Program-made: the position numbers and the translations under genes | Part shown: one piece after another, positions 1-8,241 of the stretch | Layout of the letters: every line of letters starts with the position of its first letter | Numbering within the stretch: position 1 is the first letter of the stretch | NCBI RefSeq assembly: GCF_900113525.1 | Contig: NZ_FOPP01000001.1 | Coordinates: forward strand, 62,001-126,000 | Direction of reading: 5' to 3' | Origin: Pedobacter insulae | Lineage (GTDB): Bacteria > Bacteroidota > Bacteroidia > Sphingobacteriales > Sphingobacteriaceae | Length of the DNA: 64,000 nucleotides | Notes under the pieces: generated by a model | What the model saw: the letters and a program-made list of their open reading frames with translations, nothing else | The model's database searches: none | Told to the model about the DNA's origin: nothing

Positions 1-2
1 GT

Positions 3-506
3 TATCCAACTACCTCACGGCTAGCTGAATTATATATTTCTCCCGAAGAAAAGCATTTAAAACATTTGGTAAATATTGAAAAATCAGGAAGAAAAGGTTC
101 CTTGTTGCATGATATCTTAGCAAATGCTGGTAACGAGAAAGAAGTGTTTGCATACATTGAGGGGCTGGTTTTACAGGGAATAATTAGTGAGGATGAACGG
201 CTTGACCTAGCTAACAAGGTGATGGAGGTGCTGAACAATCCCGATCTGCGGTCGATTTTAACCAAGGCAACAGAAAGTATCACGGAGAAAAACATCATTG
301 ATGCCAAAGGTAAATTACACCGTCCCGATCGAGTTTTGATAAACGGTGAGGAGGTAATTATTTTAGATTATAAATTCACTTTGGAAGAAAGTAATAAACA
401 TATGGAGCAGATCGATACCTATAAAAACTTGTTGTTGGCAATGGGATATGCACAAGTGAAAGGCTACCTTTTTTATGCCATTAGTGGAAAATTAAAATTG
501 GTTTAA
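3..506 (+). CDS. UvrD/RecB-type helicase-nuclease (AddA-like), C-terminal end only
   Basis: The reading frame is open from the left edge, so this is the last ~167 residues of a larger protein. They carry a RecB-type nuclease signature: PDRVLINGEE, then ILDYKF, then Q-x-x-x-Y in MEQIDTYKN, which are the metal-binding and active-site blocks of the PD-(D/E)XK fold ending AddA/RecB subunits. Proteins of this family unwind and resect double-strand DNA ends with a second nuclease subunit. The AddB-like gene follows on the same strand after a repeat-filled gap, which supports an AddAB-type pair. The helicase motifs lie outside the window, so the name rests on the nuclease tail and the neighbour. Confidence 0.8.
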   Translation, partial: YPTTSRLAELYISPEEKHLKHLVNIEKSGRKGSLLHDILANAGNEKEVFAYIEGLVLQGIISEDERLDLANKVMEVLNNPDLRSILTKATESITEKNIIDAKGKLHRPDRVLINGEEVIILDYKFTLEESNKHMEQIDTYKNLLLAMGYAQVKGYLFYAISGKLKLV

Positions 507-551
507 AATGGAGCACGGTATGAAATTAAGCTTGATAAATTTTAGGGATGA

Positions 552-737
552 GATTGCTTCGTGCCTCGCAATGACGCTTATGCTGAAGGTTGCTTTGCTT
601 CATACTTTGCAACCCCTTGCAATGAGGCTTATGCTGAAGATTGCTTTGCTTCATGCTTTGCAACCCCTTGCAATGAGGCTGACGAGAACTTTAAGCGGGA
701 CGCCAAGGATTCCGTCATTGCGAGGTACGACGCAATC
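552..737. repeat. Composite family A palindromic repeat with internal 51-bp tandem duplication
   Basis: The outer arms are family A units in opposite orientation: GATTGCTTCGTGCCTCGCAA starts at 552 and CGTCATTGCGAGGTACGACG starts at 713. Between them a 51-bp unit beginning ATGCTGAAGG is repeated twice (580-630 and 631-681) with two or three mismatches. The unit contains degraded copies of the arm (TGCTTTGCTTC, TTGCAATGAGG), so the element appears to have grown by duplication of its own arm. It fills the gap between the AddA-like and AddB-like genes. Confidence 0.8.
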
Positions 738-791
738 TCTTTCGGATATGCCGCTAAATTTTGTTTTAAATTCAAATCTCATAGTAAAATA

Positions 792-3644
792 ATGAAACCA
801 TTTTTACAAGAAGTTGCAGAAGATTTGATCGCCAGATTTGGCAAGGATTTACAACATTGCGCGATTATTTTTAACAATAAGCGGCCTGCTGCTTATTTGC
901 AGAAATATTTGGCAGATGAAATTAAGAAACCCTTTTTTAGTCCGTCATTCTTCACTATTCAAGAGTTTTTTGCGGCCGCTACAAATTATAAAATTGCCGA
1001 TTTTTACCTACAGTTCTTCGTTTTACATAAAATCTATAACAAACTATTATTTGAAGAGAAACTAGAAACCATTTCCAGCCATAAATTCTTTCCCCTAGCT
1101 AAAATTATCTTAAGTGATTTTAATCAAATAGATAGTGATTTAGTTGATGCGGAAAAATTATATAGAGACTTGGAAGATATTTCGGTTATCAATAAAGATT
1201 TTGATTATCTAAGTCAGGAGCAGTACGAGTTTTTATCTCAGTTTTGGACTTCCTATTCTGAGGGTAAGCACAAAAAACAACAGGAATTATTCATTAAGAT
1301 GTGGAGGCGAATGCCGAAGCTTTATAAATTATTTAATGAAGAATTAAAAGCGCAAGAATATATCACCAACGGTTATGCTTATCGCCTGTTGGCGGAAGGA
1401 GATATTAACCAGCAAGCTTTTTTAAAGAGTTTTGACAAGGGTAAGATAGTTTTTGTAGGCTTCAACGCACTCAGTAGTGCCGAAGCGAAGATCTTTACGC
1501 AACTGCAGGATTCTGGCAGTGCGCTATTCTATTTTGATGTAGACCGGTACTACCTAGACGATCCCTTACAAGAGGCGGGCTTATTTTTGAGAAAAAATAT
1601 ACACCAACTGGGATTGAAGAACGTATTCCCAGAACTGTCAAGTTTGATGACTAAGGAAGCGCATACGGTAAATGTTTTTAAGGTACAAGGCCAATCGGCC
1701 CAAGCCAAAATTCTGAATAACATTTTAGCAGAGGAAGATGATGCAGCAGCGGTTGGGTCGACCGTAATTGTGTTGGCGGATGAAAGCTTGTTGATTCCAA
1801 CTTTGCAAACCATCCCTACACATCGTAATGGTAAAGCGGTCGACTTAAACGTGACCATGGGTTTTGCATTGGCCACCTCAAGCATATTCGGTCTGATCGA
1901 TTTATGGGCAACAAGTCAGCTTGAGATTTTACAAAGCAACCGGCTTTCTTATAAAAATGTAGAAGCATTTATTACCCATCCATTGGCAGGTTTGAGCCAA
2001 AAAATGAGGGATAAAATCCAAACAGCCCTGTTGGTTGAAAATGTCGTCGAAATTGACCATGAACGCTTGCTAAGGCAAAGCGGCTTGTTCCAGGTTTTTT
2101 ATCAAAAAGTCGATAAGCCAGAAAGTGTTATTGTCAATCTTCTGAATGTGTTAGACTATGTTTTAACGCGGTTGTCGAACGCTAAAGCACTTAAAAAAAT
2201 AGATGCAGAGTTGTTTGTAAAAACCATACACGAACTTAACCGCCTGCATGATACCTTCGGCAAACATATAGGTAACGAAGAAATTCCCTTCATTATTTAT
2301 CTGGTTCAAAAATCTTTACAGTCAATTACTGTTCCACTGGCGGGCGACCCGTTAAATGGCGTTCAAGTAATGGGCTTGCTTGAAACGAGGAATCTAAATT
2401 TTGATAAGGTAATCATCTTAGGGTTTAATGAGGGGATTATTCCGAAATCATCTATTGGGAACAGCTTTATTCCGGATAGCATCAGGCGGGTATATGGTCT
2501 GCCGGTTTTAGAGAATTTGGATGCGATTTCTTCTTACATGGTATATCGTCTATTACAGCGGTCTGTAAATATCAATTTTGTCTATAATAGCTTGACCGAC
2601 GAATCTACTTCTGGCGAGGTAAGCAGAATTTTGAAGCAACTGGAGTTCGAAAGCAACTTTAAATTTAATTATAACGAACTTAATCTGTCCGTTAAAACAC
2701 AACCGGTTAAGGAAATAAAAATTAAAAAAGAGGGTAACGAATTTATTCAAAAGACGTTGCAGAAATATCTTGATAAAACAAAGGTCTTATCGCCCTCTGC
2801 ATTAACTCAATATATCTCCAATCCGATAGATTTTTTCTTCAATTACATTGCTTTAATCAAAGAGCCCAAGGAAGTGAGTGCTGTTGTGGAGGCGAATGAA
2901 ATTGGTTCGATTTTACACAAGGTGATGGAGTATTTCTATCAAGAGTTGAGAAGTGGAGAAATTACAGCAGAGCGGATCAAAGAAAGACGTATACAAGTTC
3001 CTGCCTTAATTCAAAAGGCCTTTAATGCCGTAATGTTTAATCATCCCGATAAAATAATTGAATACAAAGGGATGCAAAAGGTTATCTTGGCGATTGTAAA
3101 CGAGTATGTTAGCATCATCTTAGATCAGGATCTAAAGCAGACGCCATTTAATATCATTAGTTTGGAGCAAAAGGTAGAAGCTGAGATCTCTTTTCCCCTT
3201 CATGGAAAGGAGGCAAGCGTAAAGATTTTTGGCTATATAGATAGAGTTGATGTAAAAGATGGTATAACCAAGATAATCGACTATAAGACCGGGAGTGATA
3301 AGCTAACTTTTAAAGATATTCCCGAACTTTTTAATTCGGACGGTAAGCATATTAACAAAGCATTAATTCAAACCTTGCTATATACCTATACTTACGAACA
3401 GTTTGCCGGGAAAACGTGTGTAGAGCCAAATTTGTATATCGTTAAAACAATGAGCCAAGATGGAATTTGGTTTAAGTCGGGCCGCCAGAATTTAGCGGGC
3501 GACTATCTAGAGGAGATCAAGCCTGAATTTTTAAATGAACTGCGTAAAAAATTAACCGAATTATTTGAAGCACCTTACTTTGTGGTGAGTGCAGTGCCTG
3601 ATAATTATAAGTACTCGATCTACAAGACCCTTTTTGGGAAATAG
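792..3644 (+). CDS. AddB-like PD-(D/E)XK nuclease / inactivated helicase subunit
   Basis: A 950-residue protein that probably acts with the AddA-like product upstream in double-strand break resection. The C-terminal nuclease block is clear: GYIDRVDVKDG, IIDYKTG, then Q-T-L-L-Y (PD-(D/E)XK, residues ~810-880). The front half resembles the helicase-like AddB fold, with no recognisable ATP-binding motif. Only two cysteines are visible, so the four-cysteine iron-sulfur cluster of Bacillus AddB is absent. The frame stays open upstream to 561, but that part is made of palindromic repeat, so the ATG at 792 (MKPFLQEV) is taken as the start. The family call is good; the exact complex is inferred. Confidence 0.85.
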   Translation: MKPFLQEVAEDLIARFGKDLQHCAIIFNNKRPAAYLQKYLADEIKKPFFSPSFFTIQEFFAAATNYKIADFYLQFFVLHKIYNKLLFEEKLETISSHKFFPLAKIILSDFNQIDSDLVDAEKLYRDLEDISVINKDFDYLSQEQYEFLSQFWTSYSEGKHKKQQELFIKMWRRMPKLYKLFNEELKAQEYITNGYAYRLLAEGDINQQAFLKSFDKGKIVFVGFNALSSAEAKIFTQLQDSGSALFYFDVDRYYLDDPLQEAGLFLRKNIHQLGLKNVFPELSSLMTKEAHTVNVFKVQGQSAQAKILNNILAEEDDAAAVGSTVIVLADESLLIPTLQTIPTHRNGKAVDLNVTMGFALATSSIFGLIDLWATSQLEILQSNRLSYKNVEAFITHPLAGLSQKMRDKIQTALLVENVVEIDHERLLRQSGLFQVFYQKVDKPESVIVNLLNVLDYVLTRLSNAKALKKIDAELFVKTIHELNRLHDTFGKHIGNEEIPFIIYLVQKSLQSITVPLAGDPLNGVQVMGLLETRNLNFDKVIILGFNEGIIPKSSIGNSFIPDSIRRVYGLPVLENLDAISSYMVYRLLQRSVNINFVYNSLTDESTSGEVSRILKQLEFESNFKFNYNELNLSVKTQPVKEIKIKKEGNEFIQKTLQKYLDKTKVLSPSALTQYISNPIDFFFNYIALIKEPKEVSAVVEANEIGSILHKVMEYFYQELRSGEITAERIKERRIQVPALIQKAFNAVMFNHPDKIIEYKGMQKVILAIVNEYVSIILDQDLKQTPFNIISLEQKVEAEISFPLHGKEASVKIFGYIDRVDVKDGITKIIDYKTGSDKLTFKDIPELFNSDGKHINKALIQTLLYTYTYEQFAGKTCVEPNLYIVKTMSQDGIWFKSGRQNLAGDYLEEIKPEFLNELRKKLTELFEAPYFVVSAVPDNYKYSIYKTLFGK

Positions 3645-3665
3645 CAAACGAAGCTAGCGCGACTA

Positions 3666-3715
3666 ACACTTACGAAGTTAGCAAGGAGATGAGCGCGGGA
3701 GAACTTCGTAAGTGT
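3666..3715. repeat. Family B-like inverted repeat
   Basis: ACACTTACGAAGTT at 3666-3679 is repeated as its exact reverse complement at 3702-3715, a 14-bp perfect inverted repeat with a 22-bp spacer. The core ACTTCGTAAGT is that of the family B repeats found elsewhere in the window, with the outer bases changed. It lies just after the AddB-like gene. Confidence 0.75.
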
Positions 3716-3724
3716 ATTTCGTTT

Positions 3725-3750
3725 CGTCATTGCGAGGTACGAAGCAATCT
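3725..3750. repeat. Single family A repeat unit
   Basis: One unit of the family A sequence (CGTCATTGCGAGGTACGAAG followed by CAATCT) lies 15 bp before the acetyltransferase gene. Unlike the other copies in this window it has no inverted partner close by. Confidence 0.75.
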
Positions 3751-3764
3751 TATATCTTTAGCGT

Positions 3765-4322
3765 ATGTTAACCTTAAACTTTACAGAATTTCCAGTTCTT
3801 ACTACAGAAAGATTAATGCTTCGGGAGCATGCATTAACTGATGCGCCGGCTTTATTTAAGATGCGCATCAATGAAGATGTGATGCGTTATATCCATAGAG
3901 AACGACCAAAAACAATTGGTGATATCGAAACATTTATAACTGCTTTTAATGAAGGATTTAAACAAGGCCAACATTTAGCCTGGGTTATAGCTTTGAAAGA
4001 AAATCCAGATATAATGATTGGTTCAATTGGCTACTGGCGAACTAATTTTGAAAATCATAGAGCAGAAATTGGGTATATGCTTCATCCAGCATATTGGAGA
4101 CAAGGCATCGTTTCGGAAGCATTAAAAGCAACCATAGATTTTGGCTTTAAAGAAATGAAATTACATAGCATACAAGCAAATGTTAGTCCGGTGAATAATG
4201 CTTCTAAAGAAATTTTATTAAAACATGGCTTTGTAAAAGAGGCTTATTTTAAAGAAGATCACTACTTTAATGGAGAGTTTTTGGATAGCGAGGTTTTCGG
4301 CCTACTTACTCCCAATCATTAA
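3765..4322 (+). CDS. GNAT-family N-acetyltransferase (RimJ/RimL-like)
   Basis: A 185-residue protein with the layout of RimJ/RimL-type acetyltransferases, which move an acetyl group from acetyl-CoA to an amine, often a protein N-terminus or an antibiotic. It starts with TERLMLREH, has the central strand AEIGYMLHPAYWRQGIVSEA holding the Q/R-x-x-G-x-A-like acetyl-CoA loop, and ends with N-x-x-S-x-x-x-L-x-K-x-GF (NNASKEILLKHGFVKEA). The substrate cannot be read from the sequence. It is followed closely by the VOC protein, so the two may be co-transcribed. Confidence 0.85.
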   Translation: MLTLNFTEFPVLTTERLMLREHALTDAPALFKMRINEDVMRYIHRERPKTIGDIETFITAFNEGFKQGQHLAWVIALKENPDIMIGSIGYWRTNFENHRAEIGYMLHPAYWRQGIVSEALKATIDFGFKEMKLHSIQANVSPVNNASKEILLKHGFVKEAYFKEDHYFNGEFLDSEVFGLLTPNH

Positions 4323-4344
4323 CCTCATTCATCACAATAAAATT

Positions 4345-4698
4345 ATGTTAAAATTTGCCACACCCATTCTCGCTTCGCTTAACAGTGAGCAAACGATTAA
4401 ATTTTATACCGAAAAACTAGGTTTTACATTCCACTCAGACTGGGATGGGTATTTAATTTTTAGCAAGGACGGTATTATGCTCCATTTCTGGCCCACCGAC
4501 GACCCTGCCATTCCTAAGAGTACAGGATGCTATATTAATGTATCGGAGGTAGATCAATTATATGCTGTATATGAGGCGCTTGGGGTTATTCATCCCAATG
4601 GCCAGTTGAAGGATATGGAGTGGGAAATGCGTCAATTTTCTATTTTAGATAACAATGGCAATATTATCCATTTTGGTGAAGATATTTCAACAAATTAA
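4345..4698 (+). CDS. VOC-family protein (glyoxalase/bleomycin resistance-like)
   Basis: A 117-residue protein of the vicinal-oxygen-chelate fold: FATPILASLNSEQTIKFYTE at the start, then LGFTFHSDWDGYLIFSKDGI and a final DNNGNIIHFGE. This is the pattern of bleomycin-binding/glyoxalase-like single-module proteins that dimerise to form a ligand or metal site. The frame could begin at 4270, inside the preceding gene, but the ATG at 4345 gives the normal family N-terminus and is preferred. Whether it binds a drug or is an enzyme is unknown. Confidence 0.8.
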   Translation: MLKFATPILASLNSEQTIKFYTEKLGFTFHSDWDGYLIFSKDGIMLHFWPTDDPAIPKSTGCYINVSEVDQLYAVYEALGVIHPNGQLKDMEWEMRQFSILDNNGNIIHFGEDISTN

Positions 4699-4827
4699 AT
4701 ACTGCCAATTTTACTTCTGGCGCTTATCCAAAGTGTAATTAAACCGAGCTTGCGAGCTCATTTATGCCGCTAAAAAAACAACGTAACAATATCAATAAAC
4801 ACTACTTTAATATTACGATACAATAGT

Positions 4828-4835
4828 TATATTTG
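4828..4835 (+). promoter_or_regulatory. Bacteroidota -7 promoter box (TATATTTG) for pdhB
   Basis: TATATTTG fits the TAnnTTTG -7 element of Bacteroidota housekeeping promoters and ends 25 bp before the pdhB ATG, in a non-coding gap. Confidence 0.55.
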
Positions 4836-4860
4836 CGGACGGTAATTTTTGAATTAAACA

Positions 4861-5847
4861 ATGAGAGAGATCCAATTTAGAGAAGCACTTCGTGAAGCAT
4901 TGAGCGAAGAGATGCGTAAAAACGAGAACATTTTTTTAATGGGCGAAGAAGTTGCGCAATATAACGGTGCATATAAAGTTAGTCAGGGTATGTTAGATGA
5001 GTTTGGCGACAAGCGCATCATTGACACGCCAATTGCAGAGCTTGGTTTTGCAGGTATCGGCATCGGTGCTGCAATGAATGGATTAATCCCGATTGTAGAG
5101 TTCATGACTTTCAATTTCTCATTAGTGGCAATCGACCAAATTATCAATGCAGCAGCAAAGATTTTATCGATGAGCGGTGGTCAGTTTTCTGTTCCAATTG
5201 TTTTCCGTGGGCCAACAGGTAATGCCGGTCAATTAGGCGCTCAGCACTCTCAGAACTTTGAGAACTGGTTTGCTAATTGCCCAGGATTAAAAGTAGTTGT
5301 TCCATCAACACCGTATAATGCAAAAGGCTTGTTAAAAGCTGCTATCAATGATCCAGATCCAGTTATTTTTATGGAATCTGAAGTAATGTATGGTGATAAA
5401 GGCGAAGTACCAGAAGGTGAATATACTTTAGAAATTGGTAAAGCGCAAGTTGTTAAACAAGGAACTGACGTAACGATTGTAACTTTCGGTAAAATGTTAA
5501 CCCGTGTTGTTAATCCAGCAGTAGAAGAATTAGCTAAAGACGGCATCAATGCAGAGGTAGTAGATTTGTTAACTGTTCGTCCGATTGATTATGCAACCAT
5601 TATAGAATCAGTTAGAAAAACAAACCGTTTAGTAATCGTTGAAGAAGCTTGGCCATTGGCTTCGATCTCTTCTGAAATTACGTTTAACGTTCAGAAAAAT
5701 GCATTCGATCATTTAGATGCACCAATTTTACGTATTACTTGTGCAGATGTTCCACTTCCATATGCGCCAACTTTAATTGCGGCAAGCTTACCTAATGCAG
5801 AAAGAGTTGTAAAAGCAGTTAAAGAAGTAATGTACGTTAATAAGTAA
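4861..5847 (+). CDS. pdhB: Pyruvate dehydrogenase E1 component, beta subunit
   Basis: A 328-residue protein beginning MREIQFREALREALSEEM and containing GEEVAQYNGAYKVSQGM, IDTPIAELGFAGIGIGAA and FRGPTGNAGQLGAQHSQ, all typical of E1 beta subunits of the pyruvate dehydrogenase complex. With the E1 alpha subunit it uses thiamine diphosphate to decarboxylate pyruvate and acetylate the lipoyl arm of E2. The length is normal. The alpha, E2 and E3 genes are not in the window. Its own promoter box and a strong terminator after the stop suggest a single-gene transcript. A branched-chain 2-oxoacid E1 beta subunit is a less likely alternative. Confidence 0.9.
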   Translation: MREIQFREALREALSEEMRKNENIFLMGEEVAQYNGAYKVSQGMLDEFGDKRIIDTPIAELGFAGIGIGAAMNGLIPIVEFMTFNFSLVAIDQIINAAAKILSMSGGQFSVPIVFRGPTGNAGQLGAQHSQNFENWFANCPGLKVVVPSTPYNAKGLLKAAINDPDPVIFMESEVMYGDKGEVPEGEYTLEIGKAQVVKQGTDVTIVTFGKMLTRVVNPAVEELAKDGINAEVVDLLTVRPIDYATIIESVRKTNRLVIVEEAWPLASISSEITFNVQKNAFDHLDAPILRITCADVPLPYAPTLIAASLPNAERVVKAVKEVMYVNK

Positions 5848-5879
5848 GTTTAACTTGTTATCCTGATATGTATTAAAAT

Positions 5880-5906
5880 CCCTTAAAATAATTTAAGGGG
5901 TTTTTT
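5880..5906 (+). terminator. Rho-independent terminator after pdhB
   Basis: CCCTTAAA (5880-5887) pairs perfectly with TTTAAGGG (5892-5899) around an ATAA loop, followed by G and six T residues. Confidence 0.8.
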
Positions 5907-5960
5907 GTTTATCAACCAGATAGTTTGGAGATTACGGTTATATTCGTTAAAATTAAATCT

Positions 5961-6380
5961 ATGAAAATCTTAGCGCTGATATTTTCCTTCCTTATCACTA
6001 CTTCAGTTTACGCCCAAGATATTACAGGGCAGTGGAATGGAGTATTAAACGTGCAAGGGATGCAATTGAGAGTTGTTTTCCATGTGCAAAAAACTGATGC
6101 CGGACTAGTTACCACGATGGATAGTCCTGATCAGCAAGCAAAAGGGATTCCTACGCAAGCAACCACCTTTGAGAATAGCGTTTTAAAGATAATAGCGCCA
6201 AAAATAGGTTTGGAATATGAAGGTAAACTAGCAAGCGATCAAACGATACAAGGTAACTTTAAACAAGGAGGTCAAACTTTTGCGATGGTGCTTTCAAGAA
6301 ATTCAACACCAGCATTAGTTCGTCCGCAAAACAGGGATGAAGAGCTTTTCGCACATAAGCCTTTCCTGGTGTTGTTATAA
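5961..6380 (+). pseudogene. Truncated secreted alpha/beta hydrolase (N-terminal domain only)
   Basis: The 139-residue product starts with a signal peptide (MKILALIFSFLITTSVYAQD) and continues DITGQWNGVL...GMQLRVVFHV, the small beta-rich domain that precedes the catalytic domain in a family of secreted Bacteroidota alpha/beta hydrolases. In that family an RPQ-x-P linker leads into the hydrolase. Here the match stops at RPQN (about 6330), and a short unrelated tail ends at 6380; no nucleophile elbow or catalytic histidine follows. The stop overlaps the end of the converging membrane-protein array. The simplest reading is a gene cut off when the neighbouring segment arrived. The fragment may still be expressed as a secreted protein. 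Confidence 0.65.
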
Positions 6381-6810
6381 AGTCCAACCATTTATATTCC
6401 AGCCACCCTTTGGGGAGTTTAAGTATACTACTATAATGAAAAGGGATATAAAAAACAGAATTAATCCAATAATTATAGATATCCAAACCCGCGATGTGAC
6501 TTTTTTGTCTATATCGAAAAGATAATTGTTTGTTTCTCCCCCATTTCTAGGGATTTTAAGTATATGGAATAAAAATAAATAGATAAAACCAAAATGCGTT
6601 ATTGCAAATATAAGGCCGTAGCCTTTATGGGAGTTCGTGTGTTGTAAAGCTTTGTGGGCTAAATATTAGAAGTATGGTGCACGAAGCTGCTACTAGATAA
6701 AAAAGTAAAACTAAACCTACATTCATTGCCGCAATAAGTTCGCTAAAAGTATTATAACCTTCTTTTTTTGTATAATAGTTGAAAACTACTTTATACATGT
6801 CTTTGATCAT
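6376..6810 (-). pseudogene. Array membrane protein, paralogue 1 (frameshifted)
   Basis: The gene starts at 6810 with MIKDMYKVVFNYYTKKEGYN, matching the N-termini of the other paralogues (Y-K-x-x-F-N, then GYN), and reads through a first membrane segment. It then meets a stop near 6625. The next frame, open from about 6670, carries the missing second half: a hydrophobic stretch, HILKIPRNGGETNNYLFDID (the family's K-F-x-K-N-G...LF block) and a last membrane segment, ending at 6376. A shift of one base between about 6650 and 6680 is enough to explain this. It is the most downstream paralogue and overlaps the truncated hydrolase end to end. Confidence 0.65.
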
Positions 6811-6866
6811 TTAAATTAATGTTAAGTATTTATAGTGAGCCATACAATATTTATAATTAAAGAAAT

Positions 6867-7271
6867 CTAATTCTTGGACATAAAGAAGATATCAAAAAGG
6901 ATGAGGGCAAGTGACCCTATTAATGTTGAGTACAAAAGTATGTATGATGGTCTTAAAATTTCTGTATCAAGAAGGAAAAGAGAATTTTCATCACTTCCCA
7001 ACTTATTAAATTTGAACACACTGAACATAAGGAAATGTGTTCCAGCAAGGTAAATTACGATCAATAGTAATAGAAATCCTTTTTCTTTTTGAATGTAAAA
7101 CCTTTTGTCAGTAATATAACTGAATAATAAGAAGATACTTAAAAAAAAGCAAAGAGCAAGTATACCTGTTAAAAAACCGGCAATAGCGTGCGTTCCACTA
7201 TTTACGACTTGTTTTTTTCCGAGTGCGTTAAATATTATCTTGTAGACTCCTTCAATGATTTTTAATACCAC
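6867..7271 (-). CDS. Array membrane protein, paralogue 2 (unknown function)
   Basis: I do not recognise a named family. From the proposed GTG at 7271 it is 134 residues, matching its siblings (130-131). The frame extends further up to 7355, but that part lies inside paralogue 3, whose stop is 8 bp before this GTG. Features: EGVYKIIFNALGKKQ, TH-x-IAG, about four hydrophobic segments, and THFLMFSVFKFNKLG followed by LFLLD, the central signature of the group. It is an integral membrane protein, probably translated by coupling to paralogue 3. There is no catalytic motif. The start codon is the main uncertainty. Confidence 0.65.
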   Translation of the reverse strand: MVLKIIEGVYKIIFNALGKKQVVNSGTHAIAGFLTGILALCFFLSIFLLFSYITDKRFYIQKEKGFLLLLIVIYLAGTHFLMFSVFKFNKLGSDENSLFLLDTEILRPSYILLYSTLIGSLALILFDIFFMSKN

Positions 7272-7279
7272 GCTACTTT

Positions 7280-7675
7280 TTAAGATTCTGATATAAATGA
7301 TTCCAATAACGGAATTGCTAAAGCTAAAAGTAAATTTACTCCAAAGATCCACCACCCTAAACTAAAATCCTTCCTAGTAATATTAAATAATTGGTTTGGC
7401 CCATCGCCATTTTTGCTAAACCTAAAAACAACGAACACTAGGTAATGATTTATTATGATTAGTACGCCTGATGTAATTAAACCTTCAACTTTAGTAAATG
7501 AAATTGGTATAGGATTACTAAAAATGATCTTAACCAAAAAGTAGCAATTTGCTAAAAAAAGCAAATTGCACAAAGATGTGGCTGCCCCAGCAATTACATG
7601 AGAACTTTGACTATACCCCTCTTTCTTTACAAAATGATTAAACATGGTTTTATAAACAATTTCAACAGGTGTCAT
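7280..7675 (-). CDS. Array membrane protein, paralogue 3 (unknown function)
   Basis: A 131-residue membrane protein, MTPVEIVYKTMFNHFVKKEG at the start, then SSHVIAG, a long hydrophobic pair, NHYLVFVVFRFSKNGDGPNQ with LFNI, and a final hydrophobic helix. It is closely related to paralogue 4 (8242-8634): the first 30 residues differ at few positions and the DNA around both start codons is nearly the same, so the two arose by recent duplication. The ATG overlaps the stop of the 68-residue gene upstream (4-bp overlap), indicating a translationally coupled pair. Function unknown; an orphan immunity protein is one guess from the array layout. Confidence 0.75.
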   Translation of the reverse strand: MTPVEIVYKTMFNHFVKKEGYSQSSHVIAGAATSLCNLLFLANCYFLVKIIFSNPIPISFTKVEGLITSGVLIIINHYLVFVVFRFSKNGDGPNQLFNITRKDFSLGWWIFGVNLLLALAIPLLESFISES

Positions 7676-7878
7676 TCAATCGATTTAGCAAGCCCTTGTT
7701 TATTTTCTAATATTACCTCTGATTTTATTTCTTTATCATTCATCATCTTTCCTGAACCCCTTTTACTACGAATGTCTCTATTCAAGGGGTTTTTTATGGC
7801 TAGCAATATATACCCTGAAATAAAAATAAAAACAACAATGTTAAGAATTGTGAAAAGATTTTCCTTATGTTTTACCAT
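7672..7878 (-). CDS. Small one-helix membrane protein paired with paralogue 3
   Basis: A 68-residue protein: a short basic start (MVKHKENLF), one hydrophobic helix (TILNIVVFIFISGYILLAI), then a charged tail rich in K, R and E. Its stop overlaps the start of paralogue 3. The last ~45 bases, including the run encoding NKQGLAKSIE, recur upstream of paralogue 4 with a 2-bp deletion, so this gene was part of the duplicated unit. No homologue is recognised. Similar broken one-helix reading frames occur at about 7900-8000 and 9256-9385, so a small partner appears to be a regular component of the array. Confidence 0.65.
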   Translation of the reverse strand: MVKHKENLFTILNIVVFIFISGYILLAIKNPLNRDIRSKRGSGKMMNDKEIKSEVILENKQGLAKSIE

Positions 7879-8241
7879 GTTGGACCACTATTAGTCCTAT
7901 CATCCCTCTGCATCTGCTCCTTTAATTCTTAAATTAATTTGCTCCAATAATTTCAGTTCTTCATGCAGCTGGCTAAATGCCAAACTTTAAATAGCTCGAT
8001 AGCACAATTGTGAATATAAAAAATACAAAGTAAATTATAATAAAGATCATTACTTTTTTCTATTCTCTGTGGTGTCCTAATTACTACCTTCAAATTGCTC
8101 TTTTATTCGATCTAGATAATCTCCTTTTACGCATAAACGATAGTTAACAATTAGGATTGCAAATAACTAAGTTATCCCCAACTCCAATAGCTGCAAACCT
8201 CTTACGGTCCCGTATGTGAAAGAGTAGCAGGCTTCAGGCCA
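7879..8241 (-). other. Non-coding stretch with gene remnants in the membrane-protein array
   Basis: No intact gene. On the minus strand a one-helix segment begins MIFIIIYFVFFIFTIVLSSY (about 8000-8065) and hits a stop after KFGI; a shifted frame continues with SQLHEELKLLEQINLR up to about 7905. Together these look like another frameshifted small membrane protein directly upstream of the 68-residue gene. Further upstream (8090-8240) are short open pieces such as LCVKGDYLDRIKEQFEG, separated by stops, perhaps remnants of an older gene that I cannot identify. Confidence 0.4.

Noticed and set aside
561..791. N-terminal extension of the AddB-like protein
   Set aside because: Encoded by repeat sequence with no family match; the ATG at 792 starts at a normal N-terminus.
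508..792. Plus-strand frame of 94 codons beginning MEHGMKLSLINFRDEIASCL
   Set aside because: It consists mostly of the family A repeat and its tandem duplication; the protein is a by-product of the repeat.
6337..6525. Plus-strand 62-codon frame overlapping the truncated hydrolase
   Set aside because: It is the antisense of paralogue 1 and has no features of its own.
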